From contig NZ_JAIVFN010000006.1 in the NCBI RefSeq assembly GCF_030015065.1, positions 1-64,000 on the forward strand: a stretch of 64,000 bases of DNA, written 5' to 3'. Shown here one piece after another: positions 1 to 11,557 of the stretch. Origin of the DNA: Xanthobacter autotrophicus. GTDB lineage: Bacteria; Pseudomonadota; Alphaproteobacteria; Rhizobiales; Xanthobacteraceae. The notes beneath the pieces are model-generated. The model did not search any database, had not been told where the DNA came from, and saw only the letters and a program-made list of their open reading frames with translations. Numbering within the stretch: the stretch's first letter is position 1; each line of letters starts with the position of its first letter. A program made the translations under genes and the position numbers.

Positions 1-30
1 GGGGAGGGGGCAGAACCACTCCCCCTTCCC

Positions 31-1140
31 TCAAGGGCGGAACAGGACCCCACCGGTCATGGGCGCGGGCGCACCGGTGGTGGTCGGATAGGTCAGCGGC
101 AGGCCCTTGAGGGCGCGGGCGGCGAGAAAGCCGAAGGCGTGGGCCTCCAGCGCGTCGGCGGACCAGCCCACCTTGTCCGCCGTGCGCACCTCCGCCCCCA
201 GCCGCGCCGCCAGCATGGCCAGCAGCGTCGGGTTGCGGGCGCCGCCGCCGGCGACGATCCAGCTTTGCGGCGGCCGGGGCAACAGCTGAACCAGCGCCGC
301 CACGCTCGCCGCCGTGAGGGCGGTGAGCGTCGCCGCCCCGTCCTCCAGCCCCATGCCGGCAAGCCCCATGCGCTCGCCCACGAACAGGCGGAAATCGTTG
401 CGATCCAGCGATTTCGGCGGCGGCTGGCGGAAGAAGGGGTGCTCCAGCACCTCGGCGATGCGCGTCTCGTCCACGGTGCCGCGCGCCGCCGCGCGGCCGT
501 CCGCATCGAAGGGCACTTTCGTGCGGGCGAAGAGGAAATCGTCGATCAGCGCATTGCCCGGCCCGGTGTCGCAGGCCACAGGCGGGGCGTCACCGTCGAT
601 GACGGTGACATTGGCGACCCCGCCCACATTCAGCACCGCCACCGGATGGGGCAGCGCGAGGCGCCGCACCAGCGCACGGTGGAACACCGGCACCAGCGGC
701 GCCCCCTGCCCGCCCGCCGCCACGTCGGCGGCGCGAAAATCCGCCATCACCGGCACGCGCAGGCTTGCCGCCAGCCGTTCCCCCGCGCCGATCTGCACCG
801 TGAGGCGGGCGTCGGGGCGGTGGAACACGGTCTGGCCGTGGAAGCCCACGAGGTCGATGCCGGACGGGGTGAGGCGCAACTGGTCGAGAAGCTGGCGCAC
901 CGCCTGCGCGTGGAGGTCGGTGATGCGGATCTCGGCCTCGCGCAGCACGCCGGGCCGGTCGGTGCGATGGTTGAGGCCGCGCGCATCCTCCATGGCCAAA
1001 ACCAGCAGCGCCCGCGTCTGCGCATCATAGGGGCAGGTGAGCGCGGCGCCGAGCCACTGCACCTCTTCGCCGTCGGTGTCGATCAGGGCGGCGTCGATGC
1101 CGTCCATGGACGTGCCGCTCATCAGGCCCACCACACGCAT
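31..1140 (-). CDS. anmK: Anhydro-N-acetylmuramic acid kinase
   Basis: Cytoplasmic sugar kinase that phosphorylates and opens 1,6-anhydro-MurNAc released during peptidoglycan turnover, feeding it back to MurNAc-6-P. The 369-aa product has the family's normal length. It starts with the ATP-binding signature [12 protein letters not shown] (residues 5-16), then HGQTVFH (101-107), a GGQGAPLVP segment near 143-151, NVGGVANVT (171-179) and DTGPGN (191-196), which carries the catalytic Asp. An in-frame extension of 56 codons exists upstream, but [14 protein letters not shown] is the family N-terminus, so the ATG at 1138-1140 is chosen. It is divergent from tyrS, with about 130 bp between the start codons. 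Confidence 0.96.
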   Translation of the reverse strand: MRVVGLMSGTSMDGIDAALIDTDGEEVQWLGAALTCPYDAQTRALLVLAMEDARGLNHRTDRPGVLREAEIRITDLHAQAVRQLLDQLRLTPSGIDLVGFHGQTVFHRPDARLTVQIGAGERLAASLRVPVMADFRAADVAAGGQGAPLVPVFHRALVRRLALPHPVAVLNVGGVANVTVIDGDAPPVACDTGPGNALIDDFLFARTKVPFDADGRAAARGTVDETRIAEVLEHPFFRQPPPKSLDRNDFRLFVGERMGLAGMGLEDGAATLTALTAASVAALVQLLPRPPQSWIVAGGGARNPTLLAMLAARLGAEVRTADKVGWSADALEAHAFGFLAARALKGLPLTYPTTTGAPAPMTGGVLFRP

Positions 1141-1270
1141 CCGCTCACCCCCAAAACGCGCGCCCTGTGCAATCTTGCGCCGGACCTGATACACCACCGC
1201 ACCTTTCCGGCGCGTGAGCGCCCGCCCCAAGACCGATCCAAGAAACCGATCCAAAAGACCGATTGACGCG

Positions 1271-2521
1271 ATGACCTCCCAGACCTTCCGCTCCGACTTC
1301 CTGCGCACGCTCCATGAGCGCGGCTACATCCACCAGTGCTCGGACCTCGAGCGCCTCGACGCCAAGGCCGCGGAAGGACCCATCACCGCCTATATCGGCT
1401 TCGATGCCACCGCCTCCAGCCTCCATGCCGGGCACCTGCTCTCCATCATGATGCTGCGCACGCTCCAGCGCACCGGGCACAGGCCCATCGCGCTCATGGG
1501 CGGGGGCACCACCAAGATCGGCGATCCGTCCGGCAAGGACGAGGCCCGCAAGATGCTGACCGACCAGCAGATTTCGGACAACATCGCCTCCATCCGCAAG
1601 GTGTTCGCGCGCTTTCTCGATTTCGATCGCGGCGCCATCATGGAGAACAATGCGGCCTGGCTCGACGAGCTGAAATACATCCCGCTTTTGCGCGAGGTGG
1701 GGCCGCACTTCACCATCAACCGCATGCTCACCTTCGATTCGGTGAAGCTCAGGCTGGAGCGCGAGCAGCCGCTCACCTTCCTCGAATTCAACTACATGAT
1801 CCTGCAGGCCTACGACTTCGTGGAGCTGAACCGGCGCCACGGCTGCATTCTGCAGATGGGCGGCTCGGACCAGTGGGGCAACATCGTCAACGGCATGGAG
1901 CTGGGCCGGCGCATGCACGGCGCCGACCTGTTCGCCCTGACGACGCCGCTGCTCACCACCTCCTCCGGCGCCAAGATGGGCAAGACCGCCGGCGGCGCGG
2001 TGTGGCTCGATGCCGACCTGCTCTCGCCTTACGAATACTGGCAGTACTGGCGCAATGCCGGCGACGCGGACGTGGAGCGCTTCCTGAAGCTCTTCACCGA
2101 GCTGCCTTTGGACGAGATCGCCCGCCTTGCCGCCCTCGAGGGGCAGGAGATCAACCTCGCCAAGGAGGTGCTTGCCACCGAGGCCACCGCTTTGCTGCAC
2201 GGCCGGGAAGCCGCGGAGAAGGCGAAGGAGACCTCCCGCGCCACCTTCGCCGACGGCGCGCTGGCCGTCGATCTGCCCACGGTGGAGGTGCCGCGCGACC
2301 GGCTGGCCGAGGGGCTCGGCGTCGCCAACGCCTTCGTGGAAGCCGGCCTCGTCGCCTCCACCAGCGAGGCGCGCCGCCAGATCAAGGGCGGCGGCCTGAA
2401 GGTGAACGACGCCGCCGTCGCCGACGAGAAGGCGACGCTCGACCTCGGCGCGCTGACGCCGGAGGGCGTGGTGAAGCTCTCGTTGGGCAAGAAGAAGCAC
2501 GTGCTGCTGAAGCCGGTGTGA
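1271..2521 (+). CDS. tyrS: Tyrosyl-tRNA synthetase
   Basis: Class I aminoacyl-tRNA synthetase charging tRNA-Tyr. The 416-aa protein has the HIGH-type motif HAGH (residues 52-55), the tyrosine pocket around MGGSDQWGN (about 196-204), the KMSKS-type loop KMGKT (235-239), and a C-terminal S4-like RNA-binding domain around residues 345-400. The ATG at 1271 ([10 protein letters not shown]) is preferred over an in-frame start 19 codons upstream because it matches the usual N-terminus. The anmK/tyrS divergent arrangement is common in alphaproteobacteria. Confidence 0.97.
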   Translation: MTSQTFRSDFLRTLHERGYIHQCSDLERLDAKAAEGPITAYIGFDATASSLHAGHLLSIMMLRTLQRTGHRPIALMGGGTTKIGDPSGKDEARKMLTDQQISDNIASIRKVFARFLDFDRGAIMENNAAWLDELKYIPLLREVGPHFTINRMLTFDSVKLRLEREQPLTFLEFNYMILQAYDFVELNRRHGCILQMGGSDQWGNIVNGMELGRRMHGADLFALTTPLLTTSSGAKMGKTAGGAVWLDADLLSPYEYWQYWRNAGDADVERFLKLFTELPLDEIARLAALEGQEINLAKEVLATEATALLHGREAAEKAKETSRATFADGALAVDLPTVEVPRDRLAEGLGVANAFVEAGLVASTSEARRQIKGGGLKVNDAAVADEKATLDLGALTPEGVVKLSLGKKKHVLLKPV

Positions 2522-2897
2522 GGGCGGCTTCCGCGTCCCCCGACCCGGCCTGGCGCCCCCTCATCCCTCTCCTTTTTGGGGGCGAGGGGATAAGGCGGTT
2601 CTTTCCCGTCGTCATGCCCGGCCTTGTGCCGGGCATGACGACGTGCCGCTTGCCCTCCGTTTTGGAGCCTTGCGCCCAGCCCGACAGCGTGGACGGCCGG
2701 GTCAAGGCCGGCCATGACGGCCTGAAGTCTTCCTGCCCTCCGCAGGGCGGCCGGGAGCGGAGCGGCTCCCGGTCAAGGGGACCACGCACCGGCGGCCCTC
2801 CCTCCTTCGGCCACAAAGTCGCGGGATTGACGGGGCGCGGGCGCTCGGTTACGCGCCAGCCCTTCGCACAGCCTCCCGGAAAGAACGCCTGCGCCCC
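2522..2897. repeat. Intergenic region with two dispersed palindromes
   Basis: No gene is supported in these 376 bp. Two palindromic units stand out. The first is a perfect 16-bp inverted repeat (arms 2607-2622 and 2628-2643) around a 5-nt loop, built on CGTCATGCCCGGC. The second, around 2692-2720, is built on GGCCGGGTCAAGGCCGGCC. Both resemble the REP-like intergenic palindromes scattered through Bradyrhizobium/Xanthobacter-type genomes. The first could also end the tyrS transcript, although no T-run follows. Confidence 0.6.
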
Positions 2898-4232
2898 ATG
2901 GCCGACACCGCCCTGAAACCGTCGCCCCGTATTTCCTTCGTCTCGCTGGGCTGCCCCAAGGCGCTGGTGGATAGCGAACGCATCGTCACCCGCCTGCGCG
3001 CGGAAGGCTACGAGCTGACCAAGACCCACCAGGGCGCCGACCTCGTGGTGGTGAACACCTGCGGCTTCCTCGACAGCGCCAAGGCCGAAAGCCTCAACGC
3101 CATCGGCGAGGCGCTGGCCGAGAACGGCAAGGTGGTGGTCACCGGCTGCATGGGGGCCGAGCCGGAGGAGATCCGCGCCGCCCATCCCGGCGTGCTCGCC
3201 ATCACCGGCCCGCAGCAATATGAGAGCGTGCTCGCTGCCGTGCACGAGGCGGTGCCGCCGGCCCACGACCCCTTCCTCGACCTCGTGCCTGCCGAGGGCG
3301 TGAAGCTCACGCCCCGCCACTACGCCTATCTCAAGATTTCCGAGGGCTGCTCCAACCGCTGCACCTTCTGCATCATCCCCAGGCTGCGCGGCGACCTGGT
3401 CTCGCGCCCGGCGGGGGACGTGCTGCGCGAGGCCGAGCGGCTGGTGAAGGCGGGCGTGAAGGAACTGCTTGTCATCTCGCAGGACACCTCGGCCTATGGC
3501 GTGGACCTGCGCTACGCCGCCAGCCCGTGGGGCGACAGGGAGGTGGCGGCCCGCTTCCTCGATCTCGCCGGCGCGCTGGGGGACCTTGGGGCATGGGTGC
3601 GCCTGCACTATGTCTATCCCTACCCGCACGTGGATCAGGTGATGGAACTGATGGCCGCCGGCAAGGTGCTGCCCTATCTCGACATCCCCTTCCAGCATGC
3701 GAGCCCCACCGTGCTGAAGCGCATGAAGCGCCCAGCCTCGCAGGAAAAGACCCTCAACCGCATCCAGGCGTGGCGCGCGGCGGTGCCGGACCTGACCCTG
3801 CGCTCCACCTTCATCGTCGGCTTCCCCGGCGAGACCGAGGCCGAGTTCGAGGAGCTGCTCGGCTTCCTCGAAGAGGCCGAGATCGACCGCGCCGGCTGCT
3901 TCAAGTTCGAGCCGGTGCGCGGGGCCGATGCCAATGCGCTGGAAAACCCCGTCCCCGACGAGATGAAGGCCGAGCGCTACGACCGCTTCATGCGCACCCA
4001 GCAGAAGGTTTCCGCCCGGCGCCTCAAGCGCAAGGTGGGCACCCGCCAGAGCGTGATCATTGATACGGTGACCCCCGACGGCGGCATCGGCCGCACCAAG
4101 GGCGACGCGCCGGAGATCGACGGTACGGTGAAGGTGTTCGCCCGCCGCCCCCTGCGCGTGGGCGAGATCGCCACTGTGAAGATCGAGGCCGCCGGGCCCT
4201 ATGACCTCTCCGGCACGGCCGTGGGGTTCTGA
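2898..4232 (+). CDS. rimO: Ribosomal protein S12 methylthiotransferase RimO
   Basis: Radical-SAM enzyme that methylthiolates the conserved Asp of ribosomal protein uS12. The 444-aa protein has the expected three-domain order. The N-terminal methylthiotransferase domain carries three cluster cysteines (Cys19 in SLGCPK, Cys55 in NTCGF, Cys84 in TGCMG). The radical-SAM core has CxxxCxxC at Cys151, Cys155 and Cys158 ([10 protein letters not shown]). A C-terminal TRAM domain follows. It matches RimO rather than MiaB through SLGCPK at the start. It begins with ATG at 2898. Confidence 0.96.
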   Translation: MADTALKPSPRISFVSLGCPKALVDSERIVTRLRAEGYELTKTHQGADLVVVNTCGFLDSAKAESLNAIGEALAENGKVVVTGCMGAEPEEIRAAHPGVLAITGPQQYESVLAAVHEAVPPAHDPFLDLVPAEGVKLTPRHYAYLKISEGCSNRCTFCIIPRLRGDLVSRPAGDVLREAERLVKAGVKELLVISQDTSAYGVDLRYAASPWGDREVAARFLDLAGALGDLGAWVRLHYVYPYPHVDQVMELMAAGKVLPYLDIPFQHASPTVLKRMKRPASQEKTLNRIQAWRAAVPDLTLRSTFIVGFPGETEAEFEELLGFLEEAEIDRAGCFKFEPVRGADANALENPVPDEMKAERYDRFMRTQQKVSARRLKRKVGTRQSVIIDTVTPDGGIGRTKGDAPEIDGTVKVFARRPLRVGEIATVKIEAAGPYDLSGTAVGF

Positions 4233-4284
4233 GGGCCGATCCGATCGCTGAACGTTCCGGACCCGCCGACCCGCCCGCCCCCCT

Positions 4285-5091
4285 TCACGGCGCGGGCGGG
4301 ATGACCACGCCGCCGGAGAAGCCCTGTATGGTCCATTCATAGGGCGCGGCGCTGGTGCGGAAATTGCCGAGGCGCGGCGCCGCGAGGTCGAGAATATCGA
4401 CGATCACGACCGTCCACATGAACATCAGCAGCACCACGAGCAAAGGCTTGCTCCTCCCCCTCAGTCCGAGCTGGTAGCCGACCGAAGCCGTGCTCAGTAG
4501 CGTCATCAGGATCAGAAGCCAGAACAGCTGGGGTGGCAGTCGCGTCTCCATGGCGAGCCGCTCGGCGGTGCTCATGTCGAACGTATCGTTGATCGCCGCC
4601 ATCAGCGAGGCCGACACCGGATTGGGCTGCTCCCGGACGATGGCCGCCACGTGCCCCCATATGGTTGACTGCAACGCGCTGGTCTTCTGGTTCAGCGCAT
4701 TGATCCGGGCCGTGTCGAGGCCGGCCGTCACGAAGTCCGCGCGGACCTTCGTGTACTGCTCCAGCAGGGTGGCGATCGCCTCGGCGCGGGGCGTCCCGAC
4801 CGCCTTGGCCCGCAGCCAGGCGGTGCCGATGGCGTTGGCCTCGGCGAGCGTTCCCGTGCGGCGCTCGCTGAACCTTGTGTTGGCGAAGGACAGCGTCAGC
4901 GCCAGCACGAAGGCCATCAGGGCCAGCATGCCGCCGACGACCACGCCCACGCCCTCCATCTGCGTCGTCGCCCGGGCCTTCTCCCGCCGCCCCATAAAGA
5001 CGCCGATCCTGTGGGCGACGAGCTGGGCCACAAGCAACAGCGCCCCGAAAGCGACAATGCTCTGCTCGGCAATTCCGGCAAGAAACGCCAT
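4285..5091 (-). CDS. Bestrophin-like (DUF4239-type) membrane protein
   Basis: A 268-aa predicted inner-membrane protein. Hydrophobic segments lie near residues 5-30 (SIVAFGALLLVAQLVA) and 48-72 (GVVVGGMLALMAFVLALTL), with a pair near the C-terminus (LFWLLILMTLLSTASVGY and LLVVLLMFMWTVVIVDILD). The segments flank a roughly 100-residue soluble helical region, a layout typical of the DUF4239 bestrophin-like family. The function is unknown; a channel role would be inference only. The start at 5091 (MAFLAG) is chosen because the 27 residues upstream are polar and Pro/Gly-rich. Confidence 0.75.
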   Translation of the reverse strand: MAFLAGIAEQSIVAFGALLLVAQLVAHRIGVFMGRREKARATTQMEGVGVVVGGMLALMAFVLALTLSFANTRFSERRTGTLAEANAIGTAWLRAKAVGTPRAEAIATLLEQYTKVRADFVTAGLDTARINALNQKTSALQSTIWGHVAAIVREQPNPVSASLMAAINDTFDMSTAERLAMETRLPPQLFWLLILMTLLSTASVGYQLGLRGRSKPLLVVLLMFMWTVVIVDILDLAAPRLGNFRTSAAPYEWTIQGFSGGVVIPPAP

Positions 5092-5219
5092 CGCCCCGCC
5101 TCCCGGCCTGCCGCTCCTCGTCGCGCCCTGGGGCGCTTTCGCGATTGGCCTATTGCGGGGGCCGGTTGTCAATCAAAGTCCGGCGAGAGGGTATTTATGC
5201 ACCGCGCTGCGTATCCGCC

Positions 5220-6230
5220 TCACGCCGGCTCGTGCGCCATGCCGGCCACCACCGCGTCGAGCAGGTCCCCGGCAGCGGCGATCTGCGCCTCCGTCACGTC
5301 GAGGGACGGCAGGAACGCCAGCACCTCGCCGATGGCGCGCACGCTCACGCCCCGCTGCCCCAGCTGTTCCGCAAGCGCCTCCGCCTCGGCGGGGCCGATG
5401 CAGACAAGGCCCTGCATCAGGCCCGTGCCAACGACGTTGCAGAACAGGTCGGTCCGGCGCCAGCGCAGGGGGGTGAGCCGGTCCTCCAGCTGCCAGCCCA
5501 GCGCCTGGATCCGCCCCTCGAAGCCGGGCGCCAGCGCCGCGGCGAGGATGTCGCGTGCGAAACCCAGCGCCTCATCGGCCACGGACGGGCGGCCATTGGG
5601 CAGCGCGCGCGCCCATTTCGCGGTGAGCACCAAGGCGGCCAGCGGCAGGCCGGCGCCCTCGCCCACCAGCATCAGATCCGGCGTCACGCCGGTCCATTCA
5701 TGGGCGAAGGCCATGCCGGTGCGCCCGAGGCCGGCGTCGGTCTCGTCGAAGACCAAAGCGATGCCATATTCGTCCGCTGCCTCGCGCAGCTCGGCGAGGA
5801 AGGAGCCCGGCAGCATCTCGATGCCCGCCGCAAGCCGCACCGGGGCGACGAACAGGCCCGCCGTCCTCGGCCCGATGGCGGCGCGCACCGCGCCGATCTC
5901 GTCGGGCATGCGGCTGACCTCCGCATCGCCGGCAAATTCCGGCGGCAGCGGCGCATCCCCGGCGCAGACCAGCAATTCCCGCCGCTTGGGCCGTCCGGCG
6001 ACGCGGTGCTGGGCGCGGACGGTGTCGAGGATCACCCGTCGCGCCGCGGCGGCCGAGGGCAGCAGCACCGCCGTGTCGCCGAAGGAGTGGGCGACGAGGA
6101 GGTCCACGAGCCCGCCCGCATCCGGGGCGGCCGCCTGCTCCAGAGGCGCAGGTGCCCCGACGAGACACGCGCCGGAAAAATCGACGGGCGCGGCGCCTTC
6201 CTCGGGCGGTTCTGGCGCAAGTGTGGACAT
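5220..6230 (-). CDS. Class III aminotransferase homologue lacking the PLP lysine
   Basis: A 336-aa protein related to acetylornithine/GABA-type (class III) aminotransferases. The recognisable core is VFDETDAGLGRTGMAFAHEW followed by GVTPDLMLV, equivalent to the family's FDEvqtGlGRTG...PDi. Where the family has the Schiff-base lysine (AKaLGGG), this protein reads VGEGAGLP, with Glu in its place. The phosphate-binding SGAEA region is also replaced (LLPSAAAARR). It is about 70-100 residues shorter than normal enzymes. It is therefore either a pseudoenzyme or a degraded paralogue. The ATG at 6228-6230 has GGAGG upstream, and the reading frame is open, so it appears to be expressed. Confidence 0.75.
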   Translation of the reverse strand: MSTLAPEPPEEGAAPVDFSGACLVGAPAPLEQAAAPDAGGLVDLLVAHSFGDTAVLLPSAAAARRVILDTVRAQHRVAGRPKRRELLVCAGDAPLPPEFAGDAEVSRMPDEIGAVRAAIGPRTAGLFVAPVRLAAGIEMLPGSFLAELREAADEYGIALVFDETDAGLGRTGMAFAHEWTGVTPDLMLVGEGAGLPLAALVLTAKWARALPNGRPSVADEALGFARDILAAALAPGFEGRIQALGWQLEDRLTPLRWRRTDLFCNVVGTGLMQGLVCIGPAEAEALAEQLGQRGVSVRAIGEVLAFLPSLDVTEAQIAAAGDLLDAVVAGMAHEPA

Positions 6231-6372
6231 GACACCTCCGGCGCCGACATCCGCCGGCGGCTTCAACGACAGCGTGCGCCCGCAGGGGGGCGGCCTCAAG
6301 CGGTCACAGCACCGCAGGGCCGGCGGCGGCCGGCCCGGCCCCTCCCCCTGCGCCGGACTGAAACCGCCCGGC

Positions 6373-6768
6373 TCAATCGTACTTCAGGTACGAGAAACGC
6401 AGATCGTGCTGGGGCGTGCCCTCCAGCGGAGCGTCGGGCGCAGCGCCCGGCTGCCACATCACCACCTCCTCGATCTTCTGCGCCAAAGCGAAGTCGCGCA
6501 CGGTGATGCCCTTGGCGTCGTGGGACTGGAGGCGCACCTCCACCCAGGCGTAGGAGGCTGTGAGGTCGGGATGATGCCAGGCCGCCTCGGCGAGATGGCC
6601 CACGGCGTTGATCACCATAAGCGTGCCCTTCCAGCTGTTGGTCTTGTAGGTGCGACGGATCCAGCCGTCCTCCAGGCGCCAGTGGGGAAGATCCGCCTTC
6701 AGGCGGGCCTCGATCTCCTCCGGGCTGAACGTCTTCTTGCGGTCGATGGTCTGGCTTTGGGTGGTCAT
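6373..6768 (-). CDS. phhB: Pterin-4a-carbinolamine dehydratase
   Basis: Dehydrates 4a-hydroxytetrahydrobiopterin, the step that regenerates the pterin cofactor of aromatic amino-acid hydroxylases. The 131-aa protein contains the family signature: W at WRLEDGW, the active-site stretch AEAAWHHPDLTASYAWVEV, then SHDAKGITVRDFALAQKIEEV. It is about 25-30 residues longer than the minimal family, with extra sequence at both ends. The internal ATG at 6768 (MTTQSQTIDRKK) is preferred over an upstream 33-codon extension. No phenylalanine hydroxylase is nearby. Confidence 0.92.
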   Translation of the reverse strand: MTTQSQTIDRKKTFSPEEIEARLKADLPHWRLEDGWIRRTYKTNSWKGTLMVINAVGHLAEAAWHHPDLTASYAWVEVRLQSHDAKGITVRDFALAQKIEEVVMWQPGAAPDAPLEGTPQHDLRFSYLKYD

Positions 6769-6920
6769 ATGCGGTCTCCCGAAGCCGGCGCGGCGGCACG
6801 GTTGGAAACGAAACGCAGGATTGATCTGCCACAGGGCGCGGGGCGCCGGCGAATGCTGTATATCCACAACGCCGCAGGGCCCGCCGCGCCGGTGCGCGGG
6901 CCGCAGCCGATGGGAGCATC

Positions 6921-7427
6921 ATGTCGACCCCTCTCGCCGTTTTCGTCAACATGCTCATCGTGATCGCCACGGTCGCCGCCATGGAAGGGGTGGCGTGGGC
7001 CGCGCACAAATATGTCATGCACGGCTTCGGCTGGGGCTGGCACAAGTCGCACCACGAGCCACGCGAGGGCGTGTTCGAGCGCAACGACCTTTATGCGCTG
7101 CTGTTCGCCGGCATCGCCATCGCCCTCATCTACGCGTTCCGCAATGGCGGCGCGCTGCTGTGGGTGGGCGTGGGGATGACGGTCTACGGCTTCCTCTATT
7201 TCTTCGTGCACGACGGCATCACCCACCAGCGCTGGCCATTCCGCTACGTGCCGCGCAACGGCTATCTCAAGCGCCTGGTGCAGGCCCACCGGCTGCACCA
7301 CGCGGTGGAAGGCAAGGCGGGCTGCGTCTCCTTCGGCTTCATCTATGCGCCGCCGCCGGCCGCCCTGAAAGCGAAGCTGAAGAAGCTCCATGGCGGCAGT
7401 CTGAAGCACAACGAGGCGGCGGAATAG
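6921..7427 (+). CDS. crtZ: Beta-carotene hydroxylase
   Basis: Di-iron membrane hydroxylase converting beta-carotene via cryptoxanthin to zeaxanthin. The 168-aa protein is the normal CrtZ size. It has hydrophobic segments at residues 5-25, 57-75 and 80-98, and four histidine clusters for the di-iron site: HKYVMH, HKSHH, HDGITH and HRLHH. It is a single gene, divergent from phhB, with no other crt genes in view. Zeaxanthin production fits yellow-pigmented Xanthobacteraceae. A clear terminator follows. Confidence 0.94.
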   Translation: MSTPLAVFVNMLIVIATVAAMEGVAWAAHKYVMHGFGWGWHKSHHEPREGVFERNDLYALLFAGIAIALIYAFRNGGALLWVGVGMTVYGFLYFFVHDGITHQRWPFRYVPRNGYLKRLVQAHRLHHAVEGKAGCVSFGFIYAPPPAALKAKLKKLHGGSLKHNEAAE

Positions 7428-7473
7428 GCGCCTTCGGCCTCCTCCCGTTCCCTGCACCACACCCCCCAGACGA

Positions 7474-7505
7474 AAAGAGGCGGCCGAAGCCGCCTCTTTC
7501 TTTTT
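7474..7505 (+). terminator. Rho-independent terminator after crtZ
   Basis: An 11-bp perfect stem (7474-7484 with 7489-7499, arm AAAGAGGCGGC) around a CGAA tetraloop is followed by C and five T. It lies between the convergent crtZ and clpA genes. A-rich sequence on the other side of the stem suggests it may work in both directions. Confidence 0.9.
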
Positions 7506-7525
7506 GTCGGGTGCCGGCGCGGCGC

Positions 7526-9985
<2,460 letters not shown>

Positions 9986-10232
9986 CGACACCTCGTTTCG
10001 CGCGTCGCTCCCGGCCCTCGGAGACCCCGCCGGCTTGAGGAACGCGTGCGCCATTCACACAAACTTCGTACCGGATGCCGCAGTGCGCAAGCCCCTCCTG
10101 CGCGGGAAAAACGCTTCCCTTAGCCGCCGCCCGTCCGCAGCACAAGACACGACCTCGCATTCCGGGCCGCGCGGAACCCGGAACATGGCCATCACGAATT
10201 GTCGCGGAAGCCCCGGTCGGCTTTGCGCCGGC

Positions 10233-10607
10233 TTACTTCTTCTCCATCACGCACTGGAGCGGATGCTGGTGCTTGCGGGCGAAATCCATCACCTGCGTCA
10301 CCTTGGTCTCGGCGACCTCATAGGTGAAAACGCCGCACTCCCCCACACCGTGATGGTGGACGTGAAGCATGATGGTGTTCGCCTGGTCGCGGTTCTTGTT
10401 GAAGAAGCGCTCCAGCACATGCACCACGAACTCCATGGGCGTGTAGTCGTCGTTCAGCAGCAGCACCCGGTAGAGCGAGGGCCGCTTGGTTTGCGGCTTG
10501 GTGCGCGTGATGACCGCCGTGCCGGGACCCTCGCCGCCCTTGCGGGGCGGCGTGTCGGGGCCGGCCATGGCCGGTACCTGAAAATTGGAGATTGAAATAT
10601 TCATCAT
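10233..10607 (-). CDS. clpS: ATP-dependent Clp protease adaptor ClpS
   Basis: Adaptor that recognises N-degrons and docks on the ClpA N-domain. The conserved core is [20 protein letters not shown], then a HVHHHG stretch and the ending CVMEKK. With the ATG at 10605-10607 ([10 protein letters not shown]) it has 124 residues. A second ATG at 10566-10568 ([14 protein letters not shown]) would give 111, and neither has a strong Shine-Dalgarno, so the start is uncertain. It lies about 250 bp upstream of clpA in the same orientation, the usual alphaproteobacterial order. Confidence 0.94.
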   Translation of the reverse strand: MMNISISNFQVPAMAGPDTPPRKGGEGPGTAVITRTKPQTKRPSLYRVLLLNDDYTPMEFVVHVLERFFNKNRDQANTIMLHVHHHGVGECGVFTYEVAETKVTQVMDFARKHQHPLQCVMEKK

Positions 10608-10780
10608 GTCCGTCGCGCCCTGTTCCGCTGCTCCGGCCGTCGCACGGAGTTTGGCGCAGCTCCCTGAATGATGGGAATAATAGGAAACGCTCGGCCTCTT
10701 CGCCAGTGCCGCGCCGTCACGACGGCGCGCGGAGCCCTGCATGCGCGGCCGGGCGCACCTGCGCGGAGCCACCAACGACG

Positions 10781-10805
10781 AAGGCCCGGCACTGGGCCGG
10801 GCCTT
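10781..10805 (-). terminator. Hairpin between phasin gene and clpS
   Basis: A 10-bp perfect GC-rich stem (arms 10781-10790 and 10796-10805, AAGGCCCGGC type) has a 5-nt loop. It lies downstream of the phasin stop and upstream of clpS. No T-run follows on either strand, so termination is only probable. Confidence 0.5.
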
Positions 10806-10927
10806 GTGACGCAACACCTGTACGCAACTGTTACGCATCTACGCATGGCTCCCAAGGGAGCCGGCGCGCCGGGGGACGCGAGGACAACCTCCCGGCGCAA
10901 CGCCCGGTACGGGCGAAATCAGTGGCC

Positions 10928-11272
10928 TCAGCCGGGGAACTTGAAGGCGGACTTGCCGAAGCTCGCCTCGAAGGGCTTGTAGGCTTCCTTCGCCAGCTCG
11001 GTGTAGAGCTCGCCGAGCTTGGTGGCCTGGGCCACGGCGCCTTCATAGGCCGTCTTCAGGTAGGACTGCTGGATCTCGATCGCCTGCTCGACGGTCTTGG
11101 CACCGAGCAGCTTCTCGAGGGCAGCGGTGCCCTGCTCGAAGGAGGTCTTGGTGTAGTCGGCGATTTCCACCGCGATCGCCTGGGCGCTCTTGGAGAGCGT
11201 GCCGAAGCTCTTCATGGCGGATTCGATGTTGTCCTTGCTGATCTTCTGCAGCTCTTCAGCAGTCTGAACCAT
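10928..11272 (-). CDS. Phasin family protein
   Basis: A 114-aa, wholly helical, amphipathic protein of the phasin type, which coats polyhydroxyalkanoate granules. Typical features are the N-terminus MVQTAEELQKISKDNIESAM, the central SFEQGTAALEKLLGAKTVEQAIEIQQSYLK with its QxxxxK spacing, and a C-terminus ending in FKFPG. The size matches short alphaproteobacterial phasins. It is a monocistronic gene with its own upstream region of about 280 bp. Confidence 0.9.
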   Translation of the reverse strand: MVQTAEELQKISKDNIESAMKSFGTLSKSAQAIAVEIADYTKTSFEQGTAALEKLLGAKTVEQAIEIQQSYLKTAYEGAVAQATKLGELYTELAKEAYKPFEASFGKSAFKFPG

Positions 11273-11557
11273 TGGGAGTCCCCTTTTGCCGGCGAATGGG
11301 GCCGGCCCCGCGCAGAGTGGTTATTGCCTCCGCTCGGTTGTGGATAATATGCACTGCAGCACGCCCGTCAAGCGTTTTTGTGCACCGCACAATATGGCAA
11401 CGCTGCCAGGTTTACGCCTTGGTAACTCCGCGTTTTTAGGCTCAGGACTCGGTCGCTTCCCCCAAACCTCGGTGCGACGCACAAGCCTTTCACGAGGCTC
11501 CCAGGTCACAACGGGCGCGGGAACTGGATCGGGTTTGCGACCTTGGACACGGGACAA

